From: a virus | Virus record (IMG/VR): IMGVR_UViG_3300030012_003676 | Span: 1 to 29,924 of that record | Direction: 5' to 3' (one strand) | Length of the DNA stretch: 29,924 nt | In this document: in pieces, positions 16,600 to 24,149 of the stretch | Layout: the number at the start of each line of letters is the position of its first letter | Position numbering within the stretch: the first letter of the stretch is position 1 | Position numbers and translations under genes: made by a program | Notes under the pieces: model-generated | Told to the model about the DNA's origin: nothing | Database searches by the model: none | What the model saw: only the letters and a program-made list of their open reading frames with translations

Positions 16600-16796
16600 T
16601 AGTTTTTATATCCTCCACCTTTTGCTTTATATTGACGTGCTAACATCTGTGCTTTTCTTGCACTCCATTGTCCTGCTCTACCACCTTTGCTACCTGCTTT
16701 TATCTTATTGAACAATCTTTTACGCATAGTAGGTTTAGTATAGTTGCCTGCTGCGTTTACACCTGTCTTTCTTTTTTTTCTTTTTCTTCTTACCAT
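16599..16796 (-). CDS. Small basic protein, GSKGGxxGQWSARKAQ type
   Basis: A 65-residue protein from ATG 16796 (MVRRKRKKRKTGVNAAGNYT...), the first ATG after the portal stop. A longer in-frame reading from 16871 would lie inside the portal gene and has no support. The core KPTMRKRLFNKIKAGSKGGR and GQWSARKAQMLARQYKAKGG match a signature I know from marine phages and some large viruses, without established function. The N-terminal RRKRKKRK cluster suggests DNA or RNA contact. Confidence 0.7.
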   Translation of the reverse strand: MVRRKRKKRKTGVNAAGNYTKPTMRKRLFNKIKAGSKGGRAGQWSARKAQMLARQYKAKGGGYKN

Positions 16797-16797
16797 G

Positions 16798-18159
16798 TTA
16801 TTCTGTCTCTGTTGGTCTTTGTAATGCTGATAATAAAGTATTTTCAGCAACCTGCTCCTCTTGTTCATCATCTATTATTTCAGTCTCTTGTCTTTCAAAT
16901 AGATAGTCTTCTGCTTCTTCTCTTGTTAGGTCCGGATTGCGTTGCATCATTATATCTGCTAAATCAATCAATCCTTTAGACAGTTCCCAATCCCACTTTT
17001 CTCTTTGTTCTTTGTCTGATAAGATGTCTACAGTTTCACTATAATCAACGTCTTCTAAATCACCTGCATCTTGTCCTAACTCTACTGCTATTATTAACCT
17101 CTCCAGATCAAAGAGTTTATACTCAAAACTTCTCCATCTTGATATGTCTGACTTCCTATCATCTTGTAGTTCCTGATTTCTTAATCTTAATGCTACACCT
17201 GATTGTGCTGTTGTTCCATCAACAAAAGAAGTGGGCAGATGGTAGTTTTGCGATAGCATTTTATAAGATGACATGATTGAGGCATCGAGTGCAGGTATTG
17301 CGTTCGGAGGCGATACTATACTGATACTACCATCTACTCCCAAATAATTAATCTTGTCTTGCCCTATCTCCATAGTATCTTTATCAATTCCAACACCATT
17401 TACAAATAAATATCCAAATGACTGAAACATAACATTTGCGTTTTTATTAGTTTCTGCTACATTAATTGCAAGATTAGTAGATATTAAATCCATGCTTGCA
17501 TTAGTGTCCATGTACTCTGTTTCAGGTGGTCCTTCTCTCCAACATTCTACAAAAGGCAGTCTTCCATAAGGATTTACTCGATCTGGATTGTCTTCCATAT
17601 CATACATCTTGCCATTGGCATCAAAGATAAAATGATTTTCATTATCCCAATAAGCAAATAGTTCACCTGTGTCATCAAGGACCATAGACTTTCCTGATAT
17701 AGGATAAACAAATCCATAAGGTTTTAAAGGGTCATCATCAAACAAAGGCTCATAGTCGTAGATAATATCATATTCTATTCTTCCTTTACCATCTTCATCC
17801 GTTCTCCAACAGGCTTTCAAAAGTACACCATCAAGTAAATTTGTCATCCTTTCTAATCGTTGAAGCTTCATATCTTTTTCAAAGAACATGTCTGTGACAT
17901 CTTCTCTTGTATATTGTCTAACAGGAGGTGTCATATAAACCAAACTTATTCTGTCTATAATTCTTTTTGTAATATTCACATTGCCGATTGGTACTTTTTC
18001 TAATGTTTTATCATTAAAGTAGTTAGCAACATAATGTGAAGTGTCGCCTTTGTAAAAGTCTATAGCTTCATATCTTGATGCTTTCCATAGATTTTTACGT
18101 TGTTGATTTGCATCGTACTTTGACATAAGTACAGCAAGTTCGCCTAAGTTTGGTATCAT
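16798..18159 (-). CDS. Portal protein
   Basis: The dodecameric head vertex through which DNA enters and leaves. I start at ATG 18159, in ATGA overlap with the terminase stop and with AGGAG about 10 nt before it, giving 453 residues. An in-frame ATG at 18204 would bury 45 nt in the terminase gene. Portal features are an N-terminal wing with FYKGDTSHYVANYFNDKTLE, a helix-strand core (PIGNVNITKRIIDRISLVYM; FDLERLIIAVELG), a tunnel-helix region near PTSFVDGTTAQSGVALRLRN, and an acidic Gln/Glu-rich C-terminus. Position between the large terminase and head genes supports it. Confidence 0.87.
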   Translation of the reverse strand: MIPNLGELAVLMSKYDANQQRKNLWKASRYEAIDFYKGDTSHYVANYFNDKTLEKVPIGNVNITKRIIDRISLVYMTPPVRQYTREDVTDMFFEKDMKLQRLERMTNLLDGVLLKACWRTDEDGKGRIEYDIIYDYEPLFDDDPLKPYGFVYPISGKSMVLDDTGELFAYWDNENHFIFDANGKMYDMEDNPDRVNPYGRLPFVECWREGPPETEYMDTNASMDLISTNLAINVAETNKNANVMFQSFGYLFVNGVGIDKDTMEIGQDKINYLGVDGSISIVSPPNAIPALDASIMSSYKMLSQNYHLPTSFVDGTTAQSGVALRLRNQELQDDRKSDISRWRSFEYKLFDLERLIIAVELGQDAGDLEDVDYSETVDILSDKEQREKWDWELSKGLIDLADIMMQRNPDLTREEAEDYLFERQETEIIDDEQEEQVAENTLLSALQRPTETE

Positions 18160-19427
18160 CTGTCTTTTACTCCTATTGATGGTTTGTTTATGGGATATTC
18201 CCAATTAATGAAATAGCCAAAAGAATCTGAAAGGTGTGTAAGTTTCTGATTGCTTTTGTCAATCTCTCTTGTGTTTTCTTTGTTTGTGACTTGTTCTAAA
18301 TCTCTTATCAATCCTTTGCACTTTGGGTCTATAACTATATTGTCTTTAGATAGCTGATTATTAACAGCATTAACTCTATTAATTACTCTTGGATTTATAT
18401 GTGCTACTTTTACAATAAACTTATTCTGTCTTATGATACTTATATCGCTATAACGTGCAGATGAGTTTTTAGCAGCACCTGTAGCATCCGGATATGCATA
18501 GTAATAGTTGTTCGGATACATTTCTCTAATTGTTTCACACATTCTTTGTGTAGGTAAATCACCATCTCCTCCATGTGATAATGTTATTTCGTTGATAACG
18601 TGTATACTGCGATCTGGTCTAATCTGCATGATTGTAGTGGATAGAGGGTCTGTATTGAAATCCATTCCCAATCTGATTGGTAGACTTGGGTCATACTCAC
18701 ATTGTCTGACATGTTTATCTCTATCAAAGGCATAGTATGTTGCTCCTTGTGTTAAGTTGACAAATTTTCCATATAAATAAGCTTCTAATAACTTTTCATC
18801 ATAATTATCTATTAATGATTGTATATATGATTCAGGTAGATAATGATTATCTGTAGTCTTTCCATGTACTAATAACTTATCATCACTTTTCTGATTTACC
18901 ATGTACTCCCATGTGTAACCAAAACCTTCAGGAGTAGTCGTTATAAATAGTTCTGCATCTTCACATCCTCTAAGTCTTCCTAATGCTTTTTGTACAGTTA
19001 TTTCAGCTGTCTTGTAGTTTTCTATATCTAATTCATCTATCCCACAATAGGTATATGATGCACCTACAATCCTTTGTGGATAACGTGTTTGATAAATTTG
19101 TATGTTTCCGTATACAGTTTTAAATCTATGTTGAGATATGTTATAAGTATATGCAATGCCATTTCTTTCTAATATCTCTTTAAATGGTTCAACAAAAACT
19201 TGGTCTGCTAAGTTGTAAGTTGGATATAACACTAATCCATTGCTCTTACCATCTTTGTTTAGTTTAGTAATTAAACAATAAAAAACTTTACTTAATAGAG
19301 TAAAAGATTTACCACTCCCAAAGCCACCAACAAATGCACTTGATCTGGCTTTGTTTTTATTTGTAAGAAACTCCCATTGTGATGGAAAGTAATTCTTAGG
19401 ATGTAATGTCATTGGTTTAGATTTCAT
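18156..19427 (-). CDS. Terminase large subunit
   Basis: The packaging motor, 423 residues from ATG 19427 (a TTG three bases earlier is in frame but less likely). Walker A is GGFGSGKS (residues 34-41 of this start) and Walker B/acidic is TYCGIDELD near 130. The C-terminal RNase H-like nuclease has its acidic residues in RLGMDFNTDP (near 240), YAYPDATGAA (near 310) and LSDSFGYFINW (near 405). The ATPase pulls DNA into the prohead; the nuclease cuts the concatemer. It overlaps the small terminase by 11 nt and the portal by 4 nt. The length is on the short side of the family but all core motifs are present. Confidence 0.93.
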   Translation of the reverse strand: MKSKPMTLHPKNYFPSQWEFLTNKNKARSSAFVGGFGSGKSFTLLSKVFYCLITKLNKDGKSNGLVLYPTYNLADQVFVEPFKEILERNGIAYTYNISQHRFKTVYGNIQIYQTRYPQRIVGASYTYCGIDELDIENYKTAEITVQKALGRLRGCEDAELFITTTPEGFGYTWEYMVNQKSDDKLLVHGKTTDNHYLPESYIQSLIDNYDEKLLEAYLYGKFVNLTQGATYYAFDRDKHVRQCEYDPSLPIRLGMDFNTDPLSTTIMQIRPDRSIHVINEITLSHGGDGDLPTQRMCETIREMYPNNYYYAYPDATGAAKNSSARYSDISIIRQNKFIVKVAHINPRVINRVNAVNNQLSKDNIVIDPKCKGLIRDLEQVTNKENTREIDKSNQKLTHLSDSFGYFINWEYPINKPSIGVKDR

Positions 19428-19767
19428 CAAAGTTAATCTCAGAAATTGGTTTTACCACTTCAAACTCCTGCTTCTCTACATATCCTCTCTTTTTTCCTCT
19501 TGTCTTTAAATAAAATATTATACAAGTATTATCACCCTTTTTAATATTGTCTAATAGTTTACTCTCTGCTAAGTCTAACAATGACTCCTCAATTTCTTTA
19601 CATCTTATTTTAAATTCTTCATCTTTATCAATCCAACTATAATAGGTCCTTCTATGTATATTAGCAGCAATACAAGCCTCTGAAATGTGACCATGTTTGC
19701 TTTCCAAAGCTTTTAAGAAGTTTTCTTTTTTAGTTAAAGTTTGTGTATTTTGTGTATTTTTAGACAT
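19417..19767 (-). CDS. Terminase small subunit
   Basis: A 116-residue protein with an N-terminal helix-turn-helix (residues about 12-45, KENFLKALESKHGHISEACI and AANIHRRTYYSWIDKD) of the kind that recognises the packaging start. An oligomerisation helix (KIRCKEIEESLLDLAESKLL) and a C-terminal region that would contact the large subunit follow. It lies immediately before the large subunit and overlaps it by 11 nt. Its ribosome site is weak (AGG about 11 nt away). Confidence 0.82.
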   Translation of the reverse strand: MSKNTQNTQTLTKKENFLKALESKHGHISEACIAANIHRRTYYSWIDKDEEFKIRCKEIEESLLDLAESKLLDNIKKGDNTCIIFYLKTRGKKRGYVEKQEFEVVKPISEINFDEI

Positions 19768-19815
19768 ATATCTGTAACCTAATATAACATATTATAATAA
19801 TTTTAAAAATATTAT
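19768..19815 (-). promoter_or_regulatory. Spacer with perfect TATAAT, possible promoter for packaging/head genes
   Basis: A 48-nt AT-rich gap separating the early block from the terminase genes. The minus strand carries TATAAT at 19796-19791. The position 17 nt upstream reads TTAAAT, a poor -35 box. A middle or late promoter here would separate early from virion genes. Confidence 0.35.
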
Positions 19816-20424
19816 TTAAAATAATGTACCTTGTTTTGTTAGGTTATCTACTCTTTCTTTTGCCTTATTATAATATTCTTCATCTATCTCTATACCAACT
19901 AAATCAACCCCAAAGTAATGACAAGCAACAGCAATACTACCACTACCCAAATGAGTATCTAATATCTTTTGTCCTTTTTCTGAATAGTTATGCAATAGCC
20001 ATTCATATAGTTTTACAGGTTTCTGTGTAGGGTGTATTCTTTTTCCTTTTTGTTCTGACCTATGAAATCTAAAAAACCTAACTGCTTTATCAAAAGATGT
20101 CCAAGCCATTTCACCATCTGCAAAAGAAAACCCATCATTTTTTTTATCCCACACAATCCAACAACTGCTATCATAAGGAATTTTGCTAATAAAATGATTA
20201 GCACCCCATATTATTTGATTCTTACTTATTCTTATAAGTTCATTAAAATACTTTTTATTTGGTGATTTATTATCCCAATTTTTAATTTTATGTTTGCTAC
20301 CACTCCAATTATTATTGCCGTCCATTCCCAATCCATAAGGTGGGTCTACAATAGCCAAATCAAAATGGTTATCATCATAATCCTTCATAACATTCATACA
20401 ATCATCTAATATTAAATCTATCAT
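19816..20424 (-). CDS. DNA amino-methyltransferase (N6-adenine or N4-cytosine), DPPY type
   Basis: A 202-residue enzyme transferring methyl from S-adenosylmethionine to an exocyclic amino group in DNA. Catalytic motif IV is D27-P-P-Y30 (LAIVDPPYGLG). The S-adenosylmethionine-binding motif I comes later in ILDTHLGSGSIAVACHYFG, followed by LVGIEIDEEYY. The order IV before I marks the beta class. HPTQKPVKLYEWLL is the usual conserved bridge between the two. There is no partner nuclease, so this is an orphan phage enzyme, probably for evasion of host restriction. Its recognition sequence cannot be read from the protein. The CCAGATC signal in this genome makes it an obvious suspect. Confidence 0.88.
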   Translation of the reverse strand: MIDLILDDCMNVMKDYDDNHFDLAIVDPPYGLGMDGNNNWSGSKHKIKNWDNKSPNKKYFNELIRISKNQIIWGANHFISKIPYDSSCWIVWDKKNDGFSFADGEMAWTSFDKAVRFFRFHRSEQKGKRIHPTQKPVKLYEWLLHNYSEKGQKILDTHLGSGSIAVACHYFGVDLVGIEIDEEYYNKAKERVDNLTKQGTLF

Positions 20425-20443
20425 ACTTTTTCCCTGATAATTA

Positions 20444-20815
20444 TTACTTTCTTGATATAATCGTTTTATATTCTTTGCCTATTACTTGCTCAACTTTAAG
20501 ACTTAAATATTCAGGGCAATCATCAAATATAAAGTTTTCTTCGATAAGTGCATCAATTAAATGTTTACATCCACCAATTAAGTTGTCCAGATCAAGAAGT
20601 CTCTTTCTAATACTTATAATAACTAATCTGTATTTCTTTGGTTCTGCATCAGGTATTTTATTCAGCTTCATTTGATTTCTTATTAATAAAGCATATTCCT
20701 TTTTGTCTCTACGTTTTACTGCCCAATGCTCTCTATCGAGTACGTTTCTTGATTTAATTCTTACAGGTATGTCAATAATAGAAGGCATAAAGTCACGCAT
20801 CCGACGACACTCCAT
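20444..20815 (-). CDS. RusA-like Holliday junction resolvase
   Basis: A 123-residue endonuclease-like protein with the RusA signature: IIDIPVRIKSRNVLDREHWA at the N-terminus and D-x-D-N in KRLLDLDNLIGGCKHLIDAL, the metal-binding motif. Further acidic residues follow in FDDCPEYLSLKVEQV. RusA enzymes cut recombination junctions as symmetric dimers, here probably resolving branched replication or recombination DNA before packaging. The start is uncertain: ATG 20815, 20800 and 20788 are all in frame, and the last best matches the usual beginning of the family. Confidence 0.83.
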   Translation of the reverse strand: MECRRMRDFMPSIIDIPVRIKSRNVLDREHWAVKRRDKKEYALLIRNQMKLNKIPDAEPKKYRLVIISIRKRLLDLDNLIGGCKHLIDALIEENFIFDDCPEYLSLKVEQVIGKEYKTIISRK

Positions 20816-20860
20816 ACCTTCTACTATTTTTAGCTTCTACCAATAACATAATATAGTTAA

Positions 20861-21115
20861 TTATGCTTGTGCTTTCCATGGTTTTGTTTCCTTAAAAGTT
20901 AATTCTTTTACATCTATCTCTTTAAATTTTTTGTTTTTAGCTGACCTTAAATAAAATATCATTGCAGAAAAGTCTAAAAAATTAATATGATACATTTGTG
21001 TTTGATGTATAAATGTTGCAAACATACATATTGTTTTCTTTTCATGCTTTTGTAAAAATTCATCGTAGTCTGTAATGTTCATTATCACATACTCATGTAA
21101 TTGCATTCTATTCAT
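20861..21115 (-). CDS. Small unknown early protein
   Basis: An 84-residue protein (MNRMQLHEYVIMNITDYDEF...) in ATGA overlap with the cytosine methyltransferase stop, with GAGG about 8 nt before the ATG. It has predicted strands and a Lys-rich C-terminus (FKEIDVKELTFKETKPWKAQ), no Cys pairs and no membrane segment. I recognise no family. Tight coupling to a DNA methyltransferase suggests an early function, possibly related to host takeover or DNA modification. Confidence 0.6.
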   Translation of the reverse strand: MNRMQLHEYVIMNITDYDEFLQKHEKKTICMFATFIHQTQMYHINFLDFSAMIFYLRSAKNKKFKEIDVKELTFKETKPWKAQA

Positions 21116-21747
21116 ACAGATGCCTCTAATATTTCTTTACATAATTCATAAGGCACTTTACTTCTTTCATACGCATTTTTTTTTGTTGCTTGCATTCCTG
21201 CACTATTATCGCCTCTTGGTGCAGGTTCATGGTGACAAATCTTACTACTGTTTCTACATTCTGAACGTGGACACCAACCATCAGGATTAAATAGTGAATA
21301 TAAATTATTTGTAAATATATCAGTAGGTTTTGCCAAGCTAAAGCCATACTTACAATACCATACAGTTGTTTTTGGTATACCTTTCATAAAAGGCATTTTT
21401 CTTAATATTGCTCTTGGGTTTTCTATATAATATATACAATTAAAATGTTTAATTATTTCTATCGTTTTTTTCACAAGCCTGTCTGATTTCTTTGCAAAAT
21501 CACTATATGCTACTCTGTCTCTTGTTCTATGATGTCTGCATCCTGCTAAACTATAGCTTTGACATGGTGGACTTGCCCAGATCAAATCAGGTTTAAAAGG
21601 TATATCACTTATTTCTAACATCTCTACATCCTTAACTAAGTCTATTTTATCAAAAGATTCATTGTCAACAGTAAAAGTTTCATGTCCTAATTCCTCAGCA
21701 ACACTGCTAAAACTTCTTGAACCTGCAAACAATTCTAACACCTTCAT
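21112..21747 (-). CDS. Short C5-cytosine DNA methyltransferase
   Basis: A 211-residue enzyme that would make 5-methylcytosine using S-adenosylmethionine. Motif I is LELFAGSRS (residues 4-12). Motif IV is ASPPCQSYS with the catalytic Cys62, and the ENP of IYYIENPRAIL stands for motif VI (usually ENV). RSKVPYELCKEIL at the C-terminus occupies the place of motif X. The target recognition domain between motifs VIII and IX is nearly missing, so it is much shorter than typical 300-400 residue enzymes, but such compact versions occur in phages. TAATG coupling links it to the upstream gene. The target sequence is unknown. Confidence 0.85.
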   Translation of the reverse strand: MKVLELFAGSRSFSSVAEELGHETFTVDNESFDKIDLVKDVEMLEISDIPFKPDLIWASPPCQSYSLAGCRHHRTRDRVAYSDFAKKSDRLVKKTIEIIKHFNCIYYIENPRAILRKMPFMKGIPKTTVWYCKYGFSLAKPTDIFTNNLYSLFNPDGWCPRSECRNSSKICHHEPAPRGDNSAGMQATKKNAYERSKVPYELCKEILEASV

Positions 21748-22121
21748 TAATCAGGAAAGCCATCATATTTTGTTTTAACATTAAAACCAAATCCCTGTTG
21801 TGCATCATCTTCAGGTGCAAATGTTGCTTTTTCCATCCCACATACAGCATCATTAATAAACTTAATCCTGCTACGCATTTGTCTTATTGTATGCTCCATT
21901 TGATACTTATTCCTTGCATAAAAATAGCCATTACTATCTGAGCATATAGGTAAATGTAATACTGAACGACCATAATGTACAATGCTTCTTATCTCTGCTC
22001 CTGATAAACAAAACTCTAACTCTAAACTTTTTGACGTAGTTTTATTTTTAATGTTTCGAGTTTTTAAATACTCTATTACATCCCAAATTTTGTTTTGTGC
22101 TTTCTTTGTCATTTTAATCAT
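21747..22121 (-). CDS. Unknown early protein, possible DNA-binding
   Basis: 124 residues from ATG 22121 (MIKMTKKAQNKIWDVIEYLK...), which has AAAGGAG 6 nt upstream and overlaps the HNH stop as ATGA. A reading from 22169 would lack support. The first 70 residues look like a winged or plain helix-turn-helix (IKNKTTSKSLELEFCLSGAE, IRSIVHYGRSVLHLPICSDS, NGYFYARN), as in small phage regulators. The C-terminus is acidic and then aromatic. It may be an early transcription or replication accessory; no family is certain. Confidence 0.65.
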   Translation of the reverse strand: MIKMTKKAQNKIWDVIEYLKTRNIKNKTTSKSLELEFCLSGAEIRSIVHYGRSVLHLPICSDSNGYFYARNKYQMEHTIRQMRSRIKFINDAVCGMEKATFAPEDDAQQGFGFNVKTKYDGFPD

Positions 22122-22393
22122 AGATTCTCCTTTAAATATGTGCTTAAATAATAATGATTTTCTTTCCATACGTTAACATCAAACTTATCCTCAAAGTCTT
22201 TTAGTGTCATACTATGTCTCATAATATGATGTGTTCTACATAATGGAACACATGAGTAATGTTCTATTAAATCAGGCTTTTTTCTGTCTCTACCCATTCC
22301 GATCTGGTGCAAATGGTCTGCATCACATGGTCCTCTAAAACATACTATGCACTTTTGTTTTTTAATATAATCTATAAAGTCAATTGGCATCAT
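22118..22393 (-). CDS. HNH endonuclease-like protein
   Basis: A 91-residue protein with a compact zinc-bound HNH fold. C15-x2-C18 and C48 ... C52 flank the catalytic D26-H27 (CDADHLHQIGMGRDRKKPD) and the H55-H56 ... H60 helix (VPLCRTHHIMRH). The arrangement resembles the YbcO/DUF968 nucleases of phage recombination modules. It lies between the replication initiator and the methyltransferases in overlapping frames (ATGA at both ends), so it is more likely part of the early operon than a homing intruder. It could also assist packaging like other phage HNH proteins, but it is far from the terminase. Confidence 0.8.
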   Translation of the reverse strand: MMPIDFIDYIKKQKCIVCFRGPCDADHLHQIGMGRDRKKPDLIEHYSCVPLCRTHHIMRHSMTLKDFEDKFDVNVWKENHYYLSTYLKENL

Positions 22394-23184
22394 ATTTTAT
22401 TTGGATGTAATTGGTCTCCACAACAACGACTATCTTCTATATGTGGCTTTTTATAAAAATCTGATTTATTACATTTTTGACAATAAGCCAACTTATTATA
22501 TCCTGTTGTGTCAAACTTAAAATCTTCATAAACATATTTGGTAGATTTTGGAATATTCCAATCCTGTGTGTTTTGCAACCATTTGCTTAACCTGCGTTTA
22601 ATATCAAAAGTTTTTTGCATTTCGTATCTCATTTTTTGACCATTAACATTAGATTCTGTCCAATAATCGCAAAAGTTTTTTACCATAGTTTCATCAAATT
22701 TTTCTTTGTTTTCTTTTGAAATTCCAATAACTAAATTTATAAATTTTTCTTCTCTTTGTTTAATTGTTTCTTTTATTAAGTTATTATTGTTTGATTTTGA
22801 TTGCAGTTTGTTTTCAGTTTGTCTTTGATCTGGTCGCATGTTGTTTTCAGTTTGTATATTCTGATAACTATCATAATTACTTATAGTTATACATGTTGCT
22901 TTGGCTAATGGATTTACAACAATCATATCTTCAGTTTCCATTAATTTTAAATAGGACCTAAGCTTTGTTGTACCCCAATTAAATTGTTTACATAGTTGCT
23001 GTTGCGATGTGACAAAACTGCCTCTTTTTACATTTAACATGTGATTACCTAATAAAAACTTGCCCTCACTATGGTTTGCTCTTAATAGCATCCAGATCCA
23101 TGCTTCAAACTTAGAAAAGGTCCTGCGTTCTTTAAATATAGGATTTTCTATAATTTTTCTGTGTAAGCTTATCCAACCTTTCAT
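22390..23184 (-). CDS. Phage replication initiator / replisome organiser
   Basis: 264 residues from ATG 23184 (MKGWISLHRKIIENPIFKER), which has AAAGGA at the right distance. The ATG at 23199 lacks one. The first 115 residues form a winged-helix domain of the DnaD/replisome-organiser type: WISLHRKI, SKFEAWIWMLLRANHSEGKF, LKRGSFVTSQQQLCKQFNWG-style helices, then CITISNYDSYQ. A charged linker rich in Asn, Gln and Lys follows. A C-terminal zinc-finger-like end carries YCQKC ... SRCC. Such proteins bind the phage origin and recruit host helicase. Direct repeats within the linker region often mark the origin in this family, but I see none convincing here. Confidence 0.78.
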   Translation of the reverse strand: MKGWISLHRKIIENPIFKERRTFSKFEAWIWMLLRANHSEGKFLLGNHMLNVKRGSFVTSQQQLCKQFNWGTTKLRSYLKLMETEDMIVVNPLAKATCITISNYDSYQNIQTENNMRPDQRQTENKLQSKSNNNNLIKETIKQREEKFINLVIGISKENKEKFDETMVKNFCDYWTESNVNGQKMRYEMQKTFDIKRRLSKWLQNTQDWNIPKSTKYVYEDFKFDTTGYNKLAYCQKCNKSDFYKKPHIEDSRCCGDQLHPNKI

Positions 23185-23215
23185 TGTGTTTCCTTTCATT
23201 TTTTAGGGAAAGGAT

Positions 23216-23261
23216 GGACAGGAGTTGAGTAACATTACGAGGTTGTTGTGGTCTCCTGCCC
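23216..23261 (-). terminator. Hairpin between annealing protein and initiator genes
   Basis: On the minus strand GGGCAGGAG pairs with CTCCTGTCC (9 bp, one G-U), enclosing a 28-nt loop. It lies 16 nt after the annealing-protein stop. No U tract follows. The layout is like the hairpin after the capsid gene, so it may be an attenuator or an mRNA processing/stabilising element. A binding site for the initiator is another option. Confidence 0.5.
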
Positions 23262-23276
23262 ACCCATTTTTGTCAA

Positions 23277-23894
23277 TTAAAACGGAATTTCATCCTTTTT
23301 TTCTAATGGAACAAAGTCATCAGGCATTCCACCTTCTTCCGATTCTTCAGGTGTATTATTTTCTTCAGGACCTTTAGAACGTCTTTGTAGTTCTGAGTTA
23401 GCTTCTTCTCTTTGCCAATCCACATTAGAATTTCCTGCAACCCATTTCACATAATCTTCGTCAACATCTTTCCATTCTTTACCATTATGTTTACCAAAAT
23501 TAATGATATATTTAACAGTTCCATCTTTACCACTTTCTGTTGTGGTTTTTTCAGATTTTTTTGATCTGGACTTGTCAACATTATATGATTCAATCTCATT
23601 TGCAGAAGCAAATTCTGAACCAAACCAACCTGCTGCTGACAATGCTCGCCCTAATGCATGTGTTTCAGTTGCTTCAAGTGTCTTTGCTTTACCTAATTCA
23701 CCTAATGCATTACCTGTGTATGTTCTTGCAGTATTTTCGCTATAAATGGTCAATATTGCTTTTACTATAACAACACCACTTTCATACACTACATCTGTTT
23801 CTAATGAATAGTTCTTTCTTCCAACTTCATCAAGAAGCATATCCATCCTTTCAACTACTGTATAATAGTCTTTACCTTTTAGTTTTATTGGCAT
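23277..23894 (-). CDS. Rad52/Erf-like single-strand annealing protein with SSB-like tail
   Basis: 205 residues. Residues 1-105 show the pattern of phage single-strand annealing proteins (KLKGKDYYTVVERMDMLLDE; YTGNALGELGKAKTLEATET; HALGRALSAAGWFGS). Residues 128-172 (YIINFGKHNGKEWKDVDEDY; VKWVAGNSNVDW) match a small domain found at the end of ExoX-type exonucleases and other DNA-repair proteins. After an acidic linker the protein ends KKDEIPF, nearly the DDDIPF tip by which bacterial SSB recruits partner enzymes. The role is probably annealing and recombination during replication. The start is ATG 23894 with AGAGGA 7 nt before it. The three-part layout is what I see; the function is inferred. 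Confidence 0.75.
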   Translation of the reverse strand: MPIKLKGKDYYTVVERMDMLLDEVGRKNYSLETDVVYESGVVIVKAILTIYSENTARTYTGNALGELGKAKTLEATETHALGRALSAAGWFGSEFASANEIESYNVDKSRSKKSEKTTTESGKDGTVKYIINFGKHNGKEWKDVDEDYVKWVAGNSNVDWQREEANSELQRRSKGPEENNTPEESEEGGMPDDFVPLEKKDEIPF

Positions 23895-23979
23895 TTTTTA
23901 TTCCTCTCTTTTTTGTTTTGAACAGTTTTCTAAAATTCTTATTTATATTCTTATCTTTTATTATTAAATCAAACATCAT
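23872..23979 (-). CDS. Possible 35-residue leader peptide overlapping the annealing-protein start
   Basis: ATG 23979 has the strongest ribosome binding site in the window, GGAGGTG, 6 nt upstream. A 35-codon basic frame follows (MMFDLIIKDKNINKNFRKLF, then KTKKRGIKNANKTKR) and overlaps the annealing-protein start by 23 nt. It may be a small DNA-binding protein or a leader peptide that tunes translation of the annealing protein. Its length leaves doubt. Confidence 0.45.
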   Translation of the reverse strand: MMFDLIIKDKNINKNFRKLFKTKKRGIKNANKTKR

Positions 23980-24148
23980 AAAATTCACCTCCTAATGCGT
24001 ATGCCCTATATCCTTTGAAGTTCAATGCTATATGAACTATTGTTCTATCTACCTTAGCTACAATTTTAGTATCAGTTACAAAATATCCATTATACAAGTT
24101 TGTGTCTAATCCCAAATCGTTTAAATATTTAATGATTCTTTTGTCCAT
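23969..24148 (-). CDS. Small unknown early protein
   Basis: 59 residues from ATG 24148 (MDKRIIKYLNDLGLDTNLYN...), immediately after the stop of the preceding gene and with GAGGAG before it. Predicted as two helices followed by a beta hairpin (YFVTDTKIVAKVDRTIVHIA; YRAYALGGEFYDV). No Cys pairs, no membrane segment and no recognised family. It is one of four very short genes at the head of the early transcript, typical of host-takeover genes. Confidence 0.6.
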   Translation of the reverse strand: MDKRIIKYLNDLGLDTNLYNGYFVTDTKIVAKVDRTIVHIALNFKGYRAYALGGEFYDV

Positions 24149-24149
24149 T

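Noticed and set aside
20013-20204. A 63-codon minus frame inside the DPPY methyltransferase gene
   Set aside because: It is an alternative frame of a gene with all methyltransferase motifs and has no independent support.
22118-22393. HNH protein as a homing endonuclease inserted in another gene
   Set aside because: It is a stand-alone gene with ATGA overlaps at both ends and no interrupted host gene.
3565-23370. Apparent enrichment of AGGTCCT/AGGACCT
   Set aside because: GGTCC and GGACC also occur in other contexts (for example 7763, 7896, 25066). The excess is modest and not exclusive, unlike CCAGATC.
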